The position numbers and the translations under genes are program-made. From assembly GCA_902528135.1 (NCBI GenBank), contig CABZRS010000008.1, positions 1 through 47,787 on the forward strand: a stretch of 47,787 bases of DNA, in the 5' to 3' direction. Under the pieces are notes generated by a model. That model was not told where the DNA came from. It saw only the letters and a list, made by a program, of their open reading frames with translations, and did no database searches. Positions 17,955 through 28,329 of this stretch are shown here, piece after piece; positions within the stretch are counted from its first letter, which is position 1, and each line of letters begins with the position of its first letter. The DNA comes from an uncultured Pelagibacteraceae bacterium (GTDB taxonomy: Bacteria > Pseudomonadota > Alphaproteobacteria > Pelagibacterales > Pelagibacteraceae).

Positions 17955-18950
17955 ATGAATGCCACCATAAATCTGGAAAACAAACATTTTCCAGTTCTGC
18001 TAAATGAATTAATTAGCATTATTTCCCCTCTTTATGGTGGCACATTTATTGATTGCACTTTTGGTCAAGGGGGATATTCAGAAAAAATTCTTGAGGGCAA
18101 ACAAAACAATATTATTGCATTAGATAGAGATAAAGATGTCATAAGCAACGCATCAAAACTCCAAAAAAAATATATCGAAAGATTTAAATTTTATAATCTT
18201 AAATTTTCACAATTAGATCAAATCCAATTAAAAAATCATAAAATAAAAGGAATAATTTTTGATTTAGGATATTCACTCAACCAAATTAAAAATTCTCAAA
18301 AAGGTTTATCATTTTCTGATAAAGGAAAGCTTAATATGAGAATGGGTTTAAATGACTTTTCAGCAAATGAGATTATATCTAATATGGATGAAAATAACCT
18401 TGCTAAAGTATTTAAAGTATTTGGTGATGAAAAATATTCAAAAAAAATAGCAAAAAAAATTGTAGAAAAAAGAAAAGACAAAACTATAAAAACAGAAGAT
18501 TTAGTTCAAATAATAGATAAAGTTAAAAAATATCAAAAAATAAAAATACATAATTCCACAAAAGTTTTTCAGGCTTTAAGAATTTTAGTGAACAAAGAAA
18601 TTAGTGAATTAATAAATAGCTTGATTAAATCATTTAAATTAATTCCCATAGGCGGCATAATAGCTGTAGTTAGTTTTCATTCGATAGAGGATAGAATTGT
18701 CAAATTTTTTTTTAAACATTATTCTGAGCAAAGTAACTCCTCAAGATATTTTCCTGAAATAGAGGTTTCAGAAAGATGCTTTAAATTAGTTAATAAAAAA
18801 CCTATTTTACCAAGCTTGAATGAGATAAGGCAAAACCCACCTTCAAGATCAGCTAAATTAAGGTACGGAATTAAAACTAGCGATAAATGTGATTTTAGTG
18901 AATTTAGAGAAAAATTTAAAAATTTAGTTAATGTTGAGGGTCTAAGATAA
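17955..18950 (+). CDS. rsmH: 16S rRNA (cytosine-1402-N4)-methyltransferase
   Basis: A 331-residue SAM-dependent methyltransferase (RsmH/MraW) that modifies C1402 of 16S rRNA. Family motifs are HFPVLLNELI, FIDCTFGQGGYSEKIL (SAM-binding), IIFDLGYSLNQI, LNMRMG and AVVSFHSIEDRIVKFFF, ending with NPPSRSAKLR. It starts 18 bases after ftsZ and ends 3 bases before ftsL. Confidence 0.95.
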   Translation: MNATINLENKHFPVLLNELISIISPLYGGTFIDCTFGQGGYSEKILEGKQNNIIALDRDKDVISNASKLQKKYIERFKFYNLKFSQLDQIQLKNHKIKGIIFDLGYSLNQIKNSQKGLSFSDKGKLNMRMGLNDFSANEIISNMDENNLAKVFKVFGDEKYSKKIAKKIVEKRKDKTIKTEDLVQIIDKVKKYQKIKIHNSTKVFQALRILVNKEISELINSLIKSFKLIPIGGIIAVVSFHSIEDRIVKFFFKHYSEQSNSSRYFPEIEVSERCFKLVNKKPILPSLNEIRQNPPSRSAKLRYGIKTSDKCDFSEFREKFKNLVNVEGLR

Positions 18951-18953
18951 TTA

Positions 18954-19259
18954 ATGAAAAAATTATTTTTTTTTGTACCTATAATTTTTTTGATATTTGC
19001 AACGACTTTAACCAAAAACTCAACAAAAAAACTTGATAAAGAAATTTTTCAATTAAAAGAAAATATTAGAATATTAGAAGATCGTTATGAACTGACTTTA
19101 CTTGATTACAGTATTTTGACTTCACCAAAAAAACTAATGGAGTATCAACAATTTTACTTTGAGGATAAATTTGTTCAAAAGAAAATAGAAAATCTGAGCC
19201 AAATCGAATTTTTGGGTGATAGAATAAAAATTAATAAAATGGTTAAAACTGATGAGTGA
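18954..19259 (+). CDS. ftsL: Divisome protein FtsL-like
   Basis: A 101-residue single-pass membrane protein. Residues 3-20 are the transmembrane helix (FFFVPIIFLIFATTLTK), followed by a heptad-rich coiled coil (KKLDKEIFQLKENIRILEDRYELTLLDYSIL) and a short tail with a SPKKLMEY stretch, as in FtsL. Sequence similarity in this family is weak, so the call rests on topology and on the place between rsmH and ftsI. The stop overlaps the ftsI start by 8 bases. Confidence 0.85.
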   Translation: MKKLFFFVPIIFLIFATTLTKNSTKKLDKEIFQLKENIRILEDRYELTLLDYSILTSPKKLMEYQQFYFEDKFVQKKIENLSQIEFLGDRIKINKMVKTDE

Positions 19260-20904
19260 ATTAGATAATCACTCTCAAAACTTTGACAAATTTAATGACA
19301 GCTTTTCATATAATGAAAACAAATCATTTCTTAAAATATCTTTTGAGAGAATAGCATTTATTTTTTTTGTATTTTTTATTTTAGCAATTATTTTTTCATC
19401 TAAGGTAATATTATTGAGCATAAAACAAATTCCTGAAATTAAAAAAATAGTCAAAAAGGATAATTTCAGATCTAGTATTTTAGATAATGAGGGAAATATT
19501 TTGGCCAAAAGTGTTCCAGTAGTGAATATAGGGATTAATCCTAATTTAGTAATTAATAAAGAAAAATTATTAATTTCTCTTAAATTGATCTTTCCTAATA
19601 AAAGTTTTGATAAGGAAATGTACGGAAAAAAATTCTTTTATGTTAAAAAAAAAATAAATCCTGAAAAACTCCAGCAAGTTCTTCTTTTGGGAGACAAATC
19701 CTTTATTCAAGAGGACAGCATAGCAAGAGTTTATCCTAATGGAAATTTATTTAGTCATGTAATTGGTCAAATCGACAATAATAATAATGGTATATCAGGA
19801 ATCGAAAAAACCTTTGATTACGAGCTCACAACTACGAAAAAACCTTTAAGATTAACTCTTGATAAAGATCTTCAATATTTAATTAAAGAAGAGTTATCAA
19901 AATCTAAAGATATATTTCAAAACATTGGAAGTGCTGCAATTTTAATGGATATTAATGATGGTAGCATATTATCAATGGTATCTCTTCCAGACTTTGATCT
20001 TAATAAAAGAGAAAAAATAAATGATGTAAAATATATTAACAGAGCAACAAAAGGTGTTTATGAATTTGGATCTGTTTTTAAAACTTTTACTTTGGCTGCA
20101 GGTATACAATACAGTGTTGTTGAACCAGAAACGGAATTTAAGAACCTTGAAAAAAGAATTATGTGTGCAGGAAACTCTATATCTGAATATGATGATAAAA
20201 TACCATCAGATTTAACTGCAGAAGAAATTCTTATTAGATCAGGAAATATTGGATCAGTTAGAATAGCTGAAAAAGTAGGTATTGAAAATTATAATGAGTT
20301 TCTTCAAACTATTGGTATTATATCAAATTTAGAATTCGATATACAGGAAGTAGGTATAACTCAATTAGGCAGATGGGGTAAATGCAAACTTGCTACAGTT
20401 GCATTCGGTCATGGGATAGCCACAACTTTATTACAACTTTCAAAAGGCTATTCAATTATAAGTAATGGAGGATATGAAATAACGCCAACATTATTAAAGA
20501 AAGAAAAATTACAAAGAGAAAGAATACTTAAAGAAAACTTATCAGAAACAATAAATCCTATTCTTAGAAAAATTGTATCAACTAAAGAAGGAACCGCAGG
20601 TTTTGCCAATGTAAAAGGTTATGAAATAGGTGGAAAAACGGGCACTGCTGATCAACCTTCAAAGGGTGGTTATTCTAAAAAAAAAGTTAACACCTTTGCC
20701 TCGGTTTTTCCAACCTCGGATCCAAAATTTGTGTTAGCAGTAATGTTGGATGAACCTAAAGCAAATAGAGATTTTGTCTATCATTATAGAGATGATAGAT
20801 ATCCTTATAAAGGGAATTGGAGAAATACAGCGGGTTGGACCACTGTCTGGGTAACGGGTCAGATAATAGATAAAATCGGGCCAATTTTAGCCACAAAATA
20901 TTAA
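19252..20904 (+). CDS. ftsI: Peptidoglycan transpeptidase FtsI (PBP3)
   Basis: A 550-residue class B penicillin-binding protein that crosslinks septal peptidoglycan. It has a short cytoplasmic N-terminus, one transmembrane helix (about 34-56), a pedestal domain, and a transpeptidase domain with the active-site S274-V-F-K277, an SGN triad member (IRSGNIGSVRIA) and the KTGT motif (GGKTGTADQ). It is followed after 11 bases by the murE-murF fusion. Confidence 0.96.
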   Translation: MSELDNHSQNFDKFNDSFSYNENKSFLKISFERIAFIFFVFFILAIIFSSKVILLSIKQIPEIKKIVKKDNFRSSILDNEGNILAKSVPVVNIGINPNLVINKEKLLISLKLIFPNKSFDKEMYGKKFFYVKKKINPEKLQQVLLLGDKSFIQEDSIARVYPNGNLFSHVIGQIDNNNNGISGIEKTFDYELTTTKKPLRLTLDKDLQYLIKEELSKSKDIFQNIGSAAILMDINDGSILSMVSLPDFDLNKREKINDVKYINRATKGVYEFGSVFKTFTLAAGIQYSVVEPETEFKNLEKRIMCAGNSISEYDDKIPSDLTAEEILIRSGNIGSVRIAEKVGIENYNEFLQTIGIISNLEFDIQEVGITQLGRWGKCKLATVAFGHGIATTLLQLSKGYSIISNGGYEITPTLLKKEKLQRERILKENLSETINPILRKIVSTKEGTAGFANVKGYEIGGKTGTADQPSKGGYSKKKVNTFASVFPTSDPKFVLAVMLDEPKANRDFVYHYRDDRYPYKGNWRNTAGWTTVWVTGQIIDKIGPILATKY

Positions 20905-20915
20905 GAGCGTAAATC

Positions 20916-23762
20916 ATGTTACTCAAAGACTACTTTCCAAATTTACATAAAAAATATCATGAAGTAAGTTTTAAAGGGATAGCTTTTAATTCTAAAGAAG
21001 TTAGAGACGGATATATTTTTTTCGCTTTTAAAGGAAATAAGACAGATGGAAATTTCTTTATAAAAAATGCAATTAAAAATGGATCAAAAATAATAATCAC
21101 TGATAAATTTAAAATAAATGGTTGGAAAAATAACATTTTATTCTTAAACGATAATAATCCTAGAAATTTACTAGCTAAATTTAGCTCTAAAATATTTAAT
21201 AAAAAACCAGATAACCTTATAGGTGTTACTGGTACAAATGGAAAATCATCTATTGCAAATTTCTATTTGCAAATTCTTACTCTTAATAGAGTTAAAGCGG
21301 CCTCAATCGGAACACTAGGGGTTACTGGTCTCAAAGTTAAAAAAAGATTTTCAAATACTACTCTTGATACTATTCTAATAAATAAAACTTTAAAAAAGTT
21401 AAAAGAAAGGAAAATTGAAAATGTTATTTTGGAGGCTTCGAGCCATGGATTAAATCAAAATAGATTAGACGGATTAGAATTTGATATTGGTATATTTACT
21501 AACTTCACAAGAGATCATTTAGATTACCATAAAACTTATAAAAATTATTTAAATTCAAAGTTAATATTATTTAAAAAATTATTAAAAAAAAGGTCTTATG
21601 CTATTTATGATAACGAATTAGATATTTCATCTAATTTAAATAAAATTACTAAATTAAATAAAATCAAAAAACTTACATTAGGAAATACTAAATCAAGTTT
21701 TTCAATAATAGATCACCAATTTTTGAAAGAAGAACAGAAAATAACATTCAGATTTGATAAAAAAAATTATTCTTTTTCAACTAAATTAATTGGAAGAGTT
21801 CAAATTAAAAATTTGCTAATGGCGATTATAGCAGCAACGAAAAGTAAAATTTCGTTAGAAAAAATTGTAAAAATTATACCAAGAATAAAGTCAGTAAATG
21901 GAAGATTAGAGAAGGTGGGAAATCTTAATAATTATGGAATTGTTATTCTTGATTATGCTCATACGCCAGATGCTCTAAAAACCTGCATTAAAAATGTGAA
22001 GGAACAATTTAAATTGAGAAAAATTAACTTAGTATTTGGATGCGGAGGTGAGCGAGACAAGTATAAAAGAAAAATAATGGGAAATATTGCTGATAGATAT
22101 TGTGATAAAATATATTTAACAGATGACAATCCAAGAAATGAAGATCCTATAAAAATACGAAGAGATATAAAGTCTAATATTTCAAAGAATAAAGTATTAG
22201 AAATACCATCAAGAGAAAGTGCAATAAAATCTGCAATTATGGGTATTAAGTCAAACGAAGTAGTTATTATTGCTGGAAAAGGACATGAAGTCTACCAAGA
22301 ATATGCCTTTAAAAAATTCTTTTCAGATAAAAGATGTATTGAAAAATATATCAGAATTAAAAATAAATCTTTAAATAGAAACTGGAAAACAAATATTGTT
22401 TCAGAGATAACTAAAAAAAAAATTGAAAAAAAAATTAATATTAATGAGGCTTCAATTGATTCAAGAAAAACAAAAAAAAATAATATTTTCTTTGGTATAA
22501 AAGGAAAGAACTTTGATGGAAATAAATTTATTAGTCAGGCTTTAAATAATGGAGCCTCTATTGCAATTAATCAAAATAAATCAACCAATCAATTTAAAAA
22601 TAAAATTTATGTAAAAAATACTTTAAAAACATTTTCTGAAAGTTCAAAAATGATAAGAATATCCTCTAATATTTCCTCTATTGCAATCACAGGATCAGCG
22701 GGCAAGACCTCTTTAAAAGAGTTATTGGGTCAAATGATAGGTAAATTATGTCAAACATCTTATTCAAAAGAATCTTTTAACAATAAATATGGCGTACCAA
22801 TTTCTTTATTCAATATAAGTAAAGAAGACAAGATTGGAATTTTTGAAGTAGGGATGGATAAGAAAGGAGAAATTGATTTTTTAACCAAAATAATAATGCC
22901 TAATATTGGTGTAATTACAAACATTTCCTATGCACATATTAAAAATTTTAAAAATTTAAAAGGTGTAGCTCAAGCTAAAGCTGAGATAATTAATAACATT
23001 GTTGAGAATGGATATATTATTTTAAATGCTGACGATAATTTTTTTGGTTTTTTTAAATCTAAATCCATAAAAAGAAAATTAAAAATAATTACATTCGGGA
23101 TTGAGAAGAAATCAGATGTAAGTCTGATTAATATAAAAAAAAAGAAATCTTTTTCTGTTATTTTTATTAATTATAATAAAAAAAAATTGAAATTTATTCT
23201 TAAAAAAAATTTAGAAAATTATATTTATAATATTTTATCAACTTTAGCAGTAATATCTGTATATTTTGATTTAGAAAAATTAGATAAATTTTTCTTTAAT
23301 GATTATCAATTTCCAGAAGGTAGAGGAGATTTAAATTTAGTTAAGTTTAGAAAAAAAAAAATTAACTTAATCGACGAAAGCTATAATTCTAACCCTTTAT
23401 CTCTACAATTTGCCTTAAATAAATTAAATAATTTAAATACAAAATCTAAAAGAAAATTAATTCTATTAGGGGACATGCTAGAACTTGGTAAATATTCCAA
23501 AAAACTTCATTCAGACGCTGCTCAATATATTAATGATACTAAAATTGATAAAGTATATGTTTATGGCAAAGATATTATCAAAACATTTAACAAAATTAGA
23601 CCACAAAAAAGAGGAAAAATATTAAATCGAAAAAAAGATATCTTAAATTTTATAAGAAATGATATTAAGGATGGTGAATATCTAATGATTAAAGGTTCAA
23701 ACTCAACTGGATTAAATAAAATAAGTAAAAGCTTAAAAATAGGCAAATTGAATGCTTTTTAG
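20916..23762 (+). CDS. murEF: Fused MurE-MurF: meso-DAP-adding ligase and D-Ala-D-Ala-adding ligase
   Basis: A 948-residue fusion of two successive Mur ligases. Residues about 1-480 are MurE, with the ATP loop GVTGTNGKSS and the DNPR motif (TDDNPRNEDP) typical of enzymes adding meso-diaminopimelate. Residues about 490-948 are MurF, restarting with an N-terminal substrate domain (INEASIDSRK; IFFGIKGKNFDG), the ATP loop ITGSAGKTSLKELL and a C-terminal domain with DESYNSNPLS and GDMLELG. No stop or start separates the halves. MurE-MurF fusions are known in other bacteria. The 3' end overlaps mraY by 11 bases. Confidence 0.95.
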   Translation: MLLKDYFPNLHKKYHEVSFKGIAFNSKEVRDGYIFFAFKGNKTDGNFFIKNAIKNGSKIIITDKFKINGWKNNILFLNDNNPRNLLAKFSSKIFNKKPDNLIGVTGTNGKSSIANFYLQILTLNRVKAASIGTLGVTGLKVKKRFSNTTLDTILINKTLKKLKERKIENVILEASSHGLNQNRLDGLEFDIGIFTNFTRDHLDYHKTYKNYLNSKLILFKKLLKKRSYAIYDNELDISSNLNKITKLNKIKKLTLGNTKSSFSIIDHQFLKEEQKITFRFDKKNYSFSTKLIGRVQIKNLLMAIIAATKSKISLEKIVKIIPRIKSVNGRLEKVGNLNNYGIVILDYAHTPDALKTCIKNVKEQFKLRKINLVFGCGGERDKYKRKIMGNIADRYCDKIYLTDDNPRNEDPIKIRRDIKSNISKNKVLEIPSRESAIKSAIMGIKSNEVVIIAGKGHEVYQEYAFKKFFSDKRCIEKYIRIKNKSLNRNWKTNIVSEITKKKIEKKININEASIDSRKTKKNNIFFGIKGKNFDGNKFISQALNNGASIAINQNKSTNQFKNKIYVKNTLKTFSESSKMIRISSNISSIAITGSAGKTSLKELLGQMIGKLCQTSYSKESFNNKYGVPISLFNISKEDKIGIFEVGMDKKGEIDFLTKIIMPNIGVITNISYAHIKNFKNLKGVAQAKAEIINNIVENGYIILNADDNFFGFFKSKSIKRKLKIITFGIEKKSDVSLINIKKKKSFSVIFINYNKKKLKFILKKNLENYIYNILSTLAVISVYFDLEKLDKFFFNDYQFPEGRGDLNLVKFRKKKINLIDESYNSNPLSLQFALNKLNNLNTKSKRKLILLGDMLELGKYSKKLHSDAAQYINDTKIDKVYVYGKDIIKTFNKIRPQKRGKILNRKKDILNFIRNDIKDGEYLMIKGSNSTGLNKISKSLKIGKLNAF

Positions 23763-24837
23763 TCTATTTTCTAATTTAGTTGAGATCTTTAGTTTTTTAA
23801 ATGTTTTTAAATATTTAACCGTAAGAACTGGTCTATCAATGTTTACATCAATGATAGTGGTTTTTTTAATTGGGGGCCCACTTATTAATTATTTTTCCTC
23901 ACATCAAATTCATGACCCGATTAGAGAAGATGGACCAAGTGAACATATCGTAAAAAAAATAGGAACTCCTACAATGGGAGGTCTAATGATTTTACTGGGT
24001 ATTTTCTCAGGTGTTATTTTATGGGGTGATCTTTCAAATCCTTATAATTGGTTCTTACTTTATATAGTAGGATCTTTTGGAATACTTGGAGGTTATGATG
24101 ATTTTCAAAAGATAAAAAAAAATAATTCAAATGGTATAAGTTCAAAATTAAAAATCATAATTCAAATAATATTAGCCTTAGGTGGAATTTTTATTCTTTA
24201 TTTTTATAGCGGATCTAATGAAATTGAAAATTTATATTTTCCTTTTTTTAAAAATTTAATAATTAATTTAGGGTGGTTTTTTATTCCATTTTATTTATTT
24301 GTTATTGTAGGTTCATCTAATGCAGTAAACTTGACTGATGGGCTAGATGGTTTAGCTACTGTACCTGTAATATTGGTTGCAGCTTGTTTTGCTTTTATTA
24401 GTTATGTAACTGGAAATATAGTTTTTTCGGGATATTTACAAATTACATATATTGAAGGAGTAGGAGAAGCATCGATTTTCTGTGGAGCAATTATAGGATC
24501 TTGTCTTGGTTTCTTGTGGTTTAATGCTCCACCAGCCAAGATATTTATGGGTGATACAGGATCCTTAGCTTTAGGAGGATCATTAGGAGCCGTTGGTATT
24601 ATTACTAAACATGAAATTGTTTTAGCAATTACAGGTGGACTGTTTGTTTTAGAAGCTGTTTCTGTAATTGCACAAGTGATATCATTTAAACTTACCGGCA
24701 AAAGAATTTTTAAAATGGCTCCAATACATCATCATTTTGAAAAAAAAGGATGGCCAGAATCGACTGTAGTTATAAGATTTTGGATCATATCAATCATTTT
24801 AGCAATGATCGGTTTAGCAACATTAAAACTAAGATAA
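23752..24837 (+). CDS. mraY: Phospho-N-acetylmuramoyl-pentapeptide transferase
   Basis: A 361-residue polytopic inner-membrane enzyme that moves phospho-MurNAc-pentapeptide onto undecaprenyl phosphate, making lipid I. Motifs: GTPTMGGLMIL (about 72-82), GGYDDFQKI, the catalytic NLTDGLDGLATVP, FMGDTGSLALGG and the late APIHHHFEKKGWPE. About ten membrane segments are visible. The ATG lies inside the end of murEF. The stop shares a base with the murD start (TAATG). Confidence 0.97.
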   Translation: MLFSLFSNLVEIFSFLNVFKYLTVRTGLSMFTSMIVVFLIGGPLINYFSSHQIHDPIREDGPSEHIVKKIGTPTMGGLMILLGIFSGVILWGDLSNPYNWFLLYIVGSFGILGGYDDFQKIKKNNSNGISSKLKIIIQIILALGGIFILYFYSGSNEIENLYFPFFKNLIINLGWFFIPFYLFVIVGSSNAVNLTDGLDGLATVPVILVAACFAFISYVTGNIVFSGYLQITYIEGVGEASIFCGAIIGSCLGFLWFNAPPAKIFMGDTGSLALGGSLGAVGIITKHEIVLAITGGLFVLEAVSVIAQVISFKLTGKRIFKMAPIHHHFEKKGWPESTVVIRFWIISIILAMIGLATLKLR

Positions 24838-26135
24838 TGAATGATAGAAAAGTTTATTTTAAAAATAAGAAAATTTTAATATATGGTTTTGGTAAATCTG
24901 GAATATCTTGTTTTAATTTTTTAAAGAAAAAAAATAACTGTAAAATATTTGACGATAATAAACTAAATATCCCGTTTAAAATAAGAAAAGAATTAATAAA
25001 AATAAGTCAATTTCCGTTTATCAGCTTTGATTATGTTGTCCTAAGTCCAGGTATTGATATCAAAAAATGTAAAATTTCGAATTATTTACTCAAAAATAGG
25101 TCAAAAATTATTACTGAACTTGATATATTTGAAATTAGTTATCCCAAAATAAATAAAATAACCATTACTGGAACAAATGGTAAATCGACCACCTCTAAAC
25201 TGTTATATGAGGTTCTAAAAAATAATAAAATGGATGTAAGGCTAACCGGTAATATTGGATATCCAATATTAAGGGAGAAAAAAATTAAAAAAAATACAAT
25301 TTTTGTAATTGAAGCATCTTCTTACCAACTTGATTATAGCAAATATTATAGATCTAAGTATTCAGTCATACTTAATTTAAATCCTGATCATTTAGAAAGG
25401 CATGGAACATATAAAAATTATGCAGAGGCAAAATTTAAAATTATTAAATCACAAAATAAAAATGATTATGCTTTTCTAGATAAGGAAAATAAATTTCTAA
25501 GTCAATTAATTAAAATTAATCAATTAAAATCAAAAGTTATAAATGTAAATTATTTAAAATATAAAAAATATTTTAGACAAATAGATAACATTTACTTTAA
25601 TAATTCTAGCAACAAGAAAAATCTTAGTTACGTTTTTTCAATCGCAAAGATTTTAAAAATAAATTTTAAAACAGTAATAAATACTGCAAATAATTTTAAA
25701 GGATTAAATTATAGACAACAAATAATCCATAAATCAAAAAAATTATTAATTATTAACGACTCAAAATCAACTAGTTTTTCGTCAACAGTACCATTACTTG
25801 AAAGTTATGAAAATATCTACTGGATATTAGGTGGACTTGCTAAAAAAGGAGACAAATTCAATTTAAAAAGAAAATATTTCTCAAATATTAAAGCATATGT
25901 TTATGGTAAAAATAGAAATTTTTTAATTCATACTTTAAAAAGTAAAATTTTTTACAAAAGCTCAATAACACTTTTAAAAGCTATTAAAAATTTAAACAAA
26001 GATATTAAAAATGATTTTAAAAAAAAAATAATTCTCTTTAGTCCTTGTGCTGCTTCTTTTGATCAATTTAACAATTTTGAGGAAAGAGGAAAATTCTTCA
26101 ATAAAAGTATTAAACAAATATTTAAACAAAATTAA
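24837..26135 (+). CDS. murD: UDP-N-acetylmuramoylalanine-D-glutamate ligase
   Basis: A 432-residue Mur ligase adding D-glutamate. It has an N-terminal Rossmann-like UDP-binding domain (ILIYGFGKSGISCFNFL; VVLSPGID), the ATP loop ITGTNGKSTTSKLL, EASSYQLDY, LNLNPDHLERHG, and a C-terminal domain with NDSKSTSFSST and LGGLAKKGD. The open frame runs 29 codons further upstream inside mraY; ATG 24837 is chosen because it gives the normal N-terminus and a TAATG coupling. Confidence 0.95.
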   Translation: MNDRKVYFKNKKILIYGFGKSGISCFNFLKKKNNCKIFDDNKLNIPFKIRKELIKISQFPFISFDYVVLSPGIDIKKCKISNYLLKNRSKIITELDIFEISYPKINKITITGTNGKSTTSKLLYEVLKNNKMDVRLTGNIGYPILREKKIKKNTIFVIEASSYQLDYSKYYRSKYSVILNLNPDHLERHGTYKNYAEAKFKIIKSQNKNDYAFLDKENKFLSQLIKINQLKSKVINVNYLKYKKYFRQIDNIYFNNSSNKKNLSYVFSIAKILKINFKTVINTANNFKGLNYRQQIIHKSKKLLIINDSKSTSFSSTVPLLESYENIYWILGGLAKKGDKFNLKRKYFSNIKAYVYGKNRNFLIHTLKSKIFYKSSITLLKAIKNLNKDIKNDFKKKIILFSPCAASFDQFNNFEERGKFFNKSIKQIFKQN

Positions 26136-26138
26136 ATT

Positions 26139-27248
26139 ATGGATAAATATTATGATAGTTTTTATGATTGGTGGAAAAATATAGATAAAATTTTACTATT
26201 CTTAATTTTAAGTTTATTTTTATTAGGCCTTTTTTTTTCATTAGTTTCAACATCTTTAATAGCTTCTGATAAATTAGATACAAAATCCTATTATTTTTTT
26301 TTCAAACATTCTGCTTATATAATTTTAGCAATTGTGATCTTAATTATGTTTTCTTTTATAAACCAAAAAATTTTAACAAAATTTTCGTTGATTTTATTTT
26401 TGATTGCATTCTTAAGTTTACTGTTAGTTCCTTTTCTCGGTGTTGAGGTAAAAGGATCAAAAAGATGGCTAGATTTGATATTTTTACCGAGATTCCAGCC
26501 AGTTGAGATAATTAAGCCTTTTTTAATAGTAACATTATCCTTAATATTAACTATTCAAACTAGAAAACTGTATTTTAAATATTTCTTAAGCACCATATTA
26601 ATTTTACCCATCTTATTGTTGCTTATTTATCAACCTGATATTGGACAAACACTTTTAACATCAATGGTATGGTTAGCTATAATTTTTGTTTCTGGCATCA
26701 ACATATTTATTTTTTTTATGTTCTTTTTTTTGGTTGGGTCAGTTTTAACATATTTAGTTATCTTTGTTTCAAAATTTGAATACATAAAAATTAGACTTTT
26801 GGCTTTTTTAGACTCAACCTCTGGTAATAATTATCAAGCTGAAAAGGCAAGTGATGCTATTATTAATGGTGGATTTTTTGGGAAGGGGATTGGAGAAGGA
26901 ACACTGAATTCAAGAGTTCCTGAGGCCCATACTGATTACATAGTTTCAGTTATAGCTGAAGAATTTGGTGTAATAATAGTTATTGGAATATTACTTTTGT
27001 ACCTTATTTTTTCATATAAAATAATTCAAAAAATTAAAATTTTAAATGAGGATACATTTAAACTAATTTTGATTGGATGCGTCTCTATGATTTTATTACA
27101 AACTTTTATACATGTGGGAGTTAACATTAGATTGCTTCCGACTACAGGCATGACATTACCGTTTTTGAGTTATGGTGGTTCTTCAATAGTTAGCACTGCA
27201 ATAGTGTCAGGAATAATTCTAAATTTAACAAAAAGAAAAATTGACTAA
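26139..27248 (+). CDS. ftsW: SEDS-family septal glycosyltransferase FtsW
   Basis: A 369-residue SEDS protein that polymerises lipid II at the septum with FtsI. About ten transmembrane helices are visible. Family marks are GVEVKGSKRWLDL, FQPVEIIKPFLIV (with the key glutamate), IYQPDIGQTLLT, GGFFGKGIGEGTLNSRVPEAHTDYIVSVIAEEFG and LPTTGMTLPFLSYGGSS. It starts 3 bases after murD. Confidence 0.96.
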   Translation: MDKYYDSFYDWWKNIDKILLFLILSLFLLGLFFSLVSTSLIASDKLDTKSYYFFFKHSAYIILAIVILIMFSFINQKILTKFSLILFLIAFLSLLLVPFLGVEVKGSKRWLDLIFLPRFQPVEIIKPFLIVTLSLILTIQTRKLYFKYFLSTILILPILLLLIYQPDIGQTLLTSMVWLAIIFVSGINIFIFFMFFFLVGSVLTYLVIFVSKFEYIKIRLLAFLDSTSGNNYQAEKASDAIINGGFFGKGIGEGTLNSRVPEAHTDYIVSVIAEEFGVIIVIGILLLYLIFSYKIIQKIKILNEDTFKLILIGCVSMILLQTFIHVGVNIRLLPTTGMTLPFLSYGGSSIVSTAIVSGIILNLTKRKID

Positions 27249-27252
27249 ATCT

Positions 27253-28329
27253 ATGAAAAAAATACTTATTGTAACTGGTGGATCTGGCGGCCATGTAATT
27301 CCATCGTTAAGTATATATGAAATTTTAAAAAATAATTTTCAAGTTCAAATTACAACAGATTTAAGAGGATCAAAGTATATAAATAATAATTATTATAATT
27401 TTTCATTAATAGATGTACCAAATTTATTTTCAAATTTATTATTGCTTCCATATAATTTAATAAAATTTTGTATTTCAATACTAAAATCTTACAAATACTT
27501 AAAATTAAATAATTTTAATATTTTAATTAGTACTGGAGGATATATGTCTCTACCTTTGTGTTTGGCGTCAAGTTTATTGAATATTGAAATTTATATTTTT
27601 GAACCAAATTCTGTTATAGGAAGAGTAAACAAATTATCATTAAGTTTTGCAAAAAAAATCATTTGTTATGATAAAAATTTAAAAGGTATATCCAAAAAAT
27701 TTTTAAATAAGGTTTATCCAATCGATCCATTAATTAGAAAAGAAATCTATAAATATCCAAGAAATGAAAAAAAAATTTTAGATAAACAAAAAAAAATACT
27801 AATAATTGGTGGAAGTCAGGGAGCAAAATTTTTTGATGAATTCATTTCCAAAACAATTATAAAACTCTCAAAAACTCAAGATTTATGTGTTTTACAGCAA
27901 GTAATTGATCAAACATCAAAAGAAATTATAGAAGATTTGTATCAGAAAAATTCTATAGAACATGAATTATTTGACTTTGACGATAAATTATTAATTAAAG
28001 CTGTAAATTATGATCTCGCTATAACACGTTCTGGTGCATCTACAATTTCAGAATTAGCTTATTTAAATATTCCATTTGTGGCAATTCCATTTCCGTATGC
28101 TAAAGATAATCATCAATATTATAATGCAGAATTCTATGAAAAAAATAAATGTTGTTGGTTAATTATGCAACAAGATATTGATGAAAATAACTTCATAGAC
28201 CTAATGACTAAAATATTTAAAAATCAAAATGAATATTTTTCTAAAAAAAAAAAATTGATTGAACTAACTAAAGAGAACACTTGGGAAAAAAATAAATCTA
28301 AAATAATTGAACTTATAAATGAAAATTGA
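27253..28329 (+). CDS. murG: Lipid II synthase (GlcNAc transferase) MurG
   Basis: A 358-residue GT-B enzyme adding GlcNAc to lipid I on the inner face of the membrane. Motifs: TGGSGGHVIPSLSI at the N-terminus, STGGYMSLPL, IFEPNSVIGRVNKL, IIGGSQGAKFFDE, and the UDP-GlcNAc site ITRSGASTISELA with PFPYAKDNHQYYNAE. ATG 27253 is preferred over an upstream TTG at 27241 that lies inside ftsW. A run of 12 adenines (28243-28254) near the end is read in frame as four lysine codons. Confidence 0.95.
   Translation: MKKILIVTGGSGGHVIPSLSIYEILKNNFQVQITTDLRGSKYINNNYYNFSLIDVPNLFSNLLLLPYNLIKFCISILKSYKYLKLNNFNILISTGGYMSLPLCLASSLLNIEIYIFEPNSVIGRVNKLSLSFAKKIICYDKNLKGISKKFLNKVYPIDPLIRKEIYKYPRNEKKILDKQKKILIIGGSQGAKFFDEFISKTIIKLSKTQDLCVLQQVIDQTSKEIIEDLYQKNSIEHELFDFDDKLLIKAVNYDLAITRSGASTISELAYLNIPFVAIPFPYAKDNHQYYNAEFYEKNKCCWLIMQQDIDENNFIDLMTKIFKNQNEYFSKKKKLIELTKENTWEKNKSKIIELINEN

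Noticed and set aside
24750-24836. Longer murD starting inside mraY
   Set aside because: The extra 29 residues are a frame-shifted reading of mraY; the TAATG start at 24837 gives a normal MurD.
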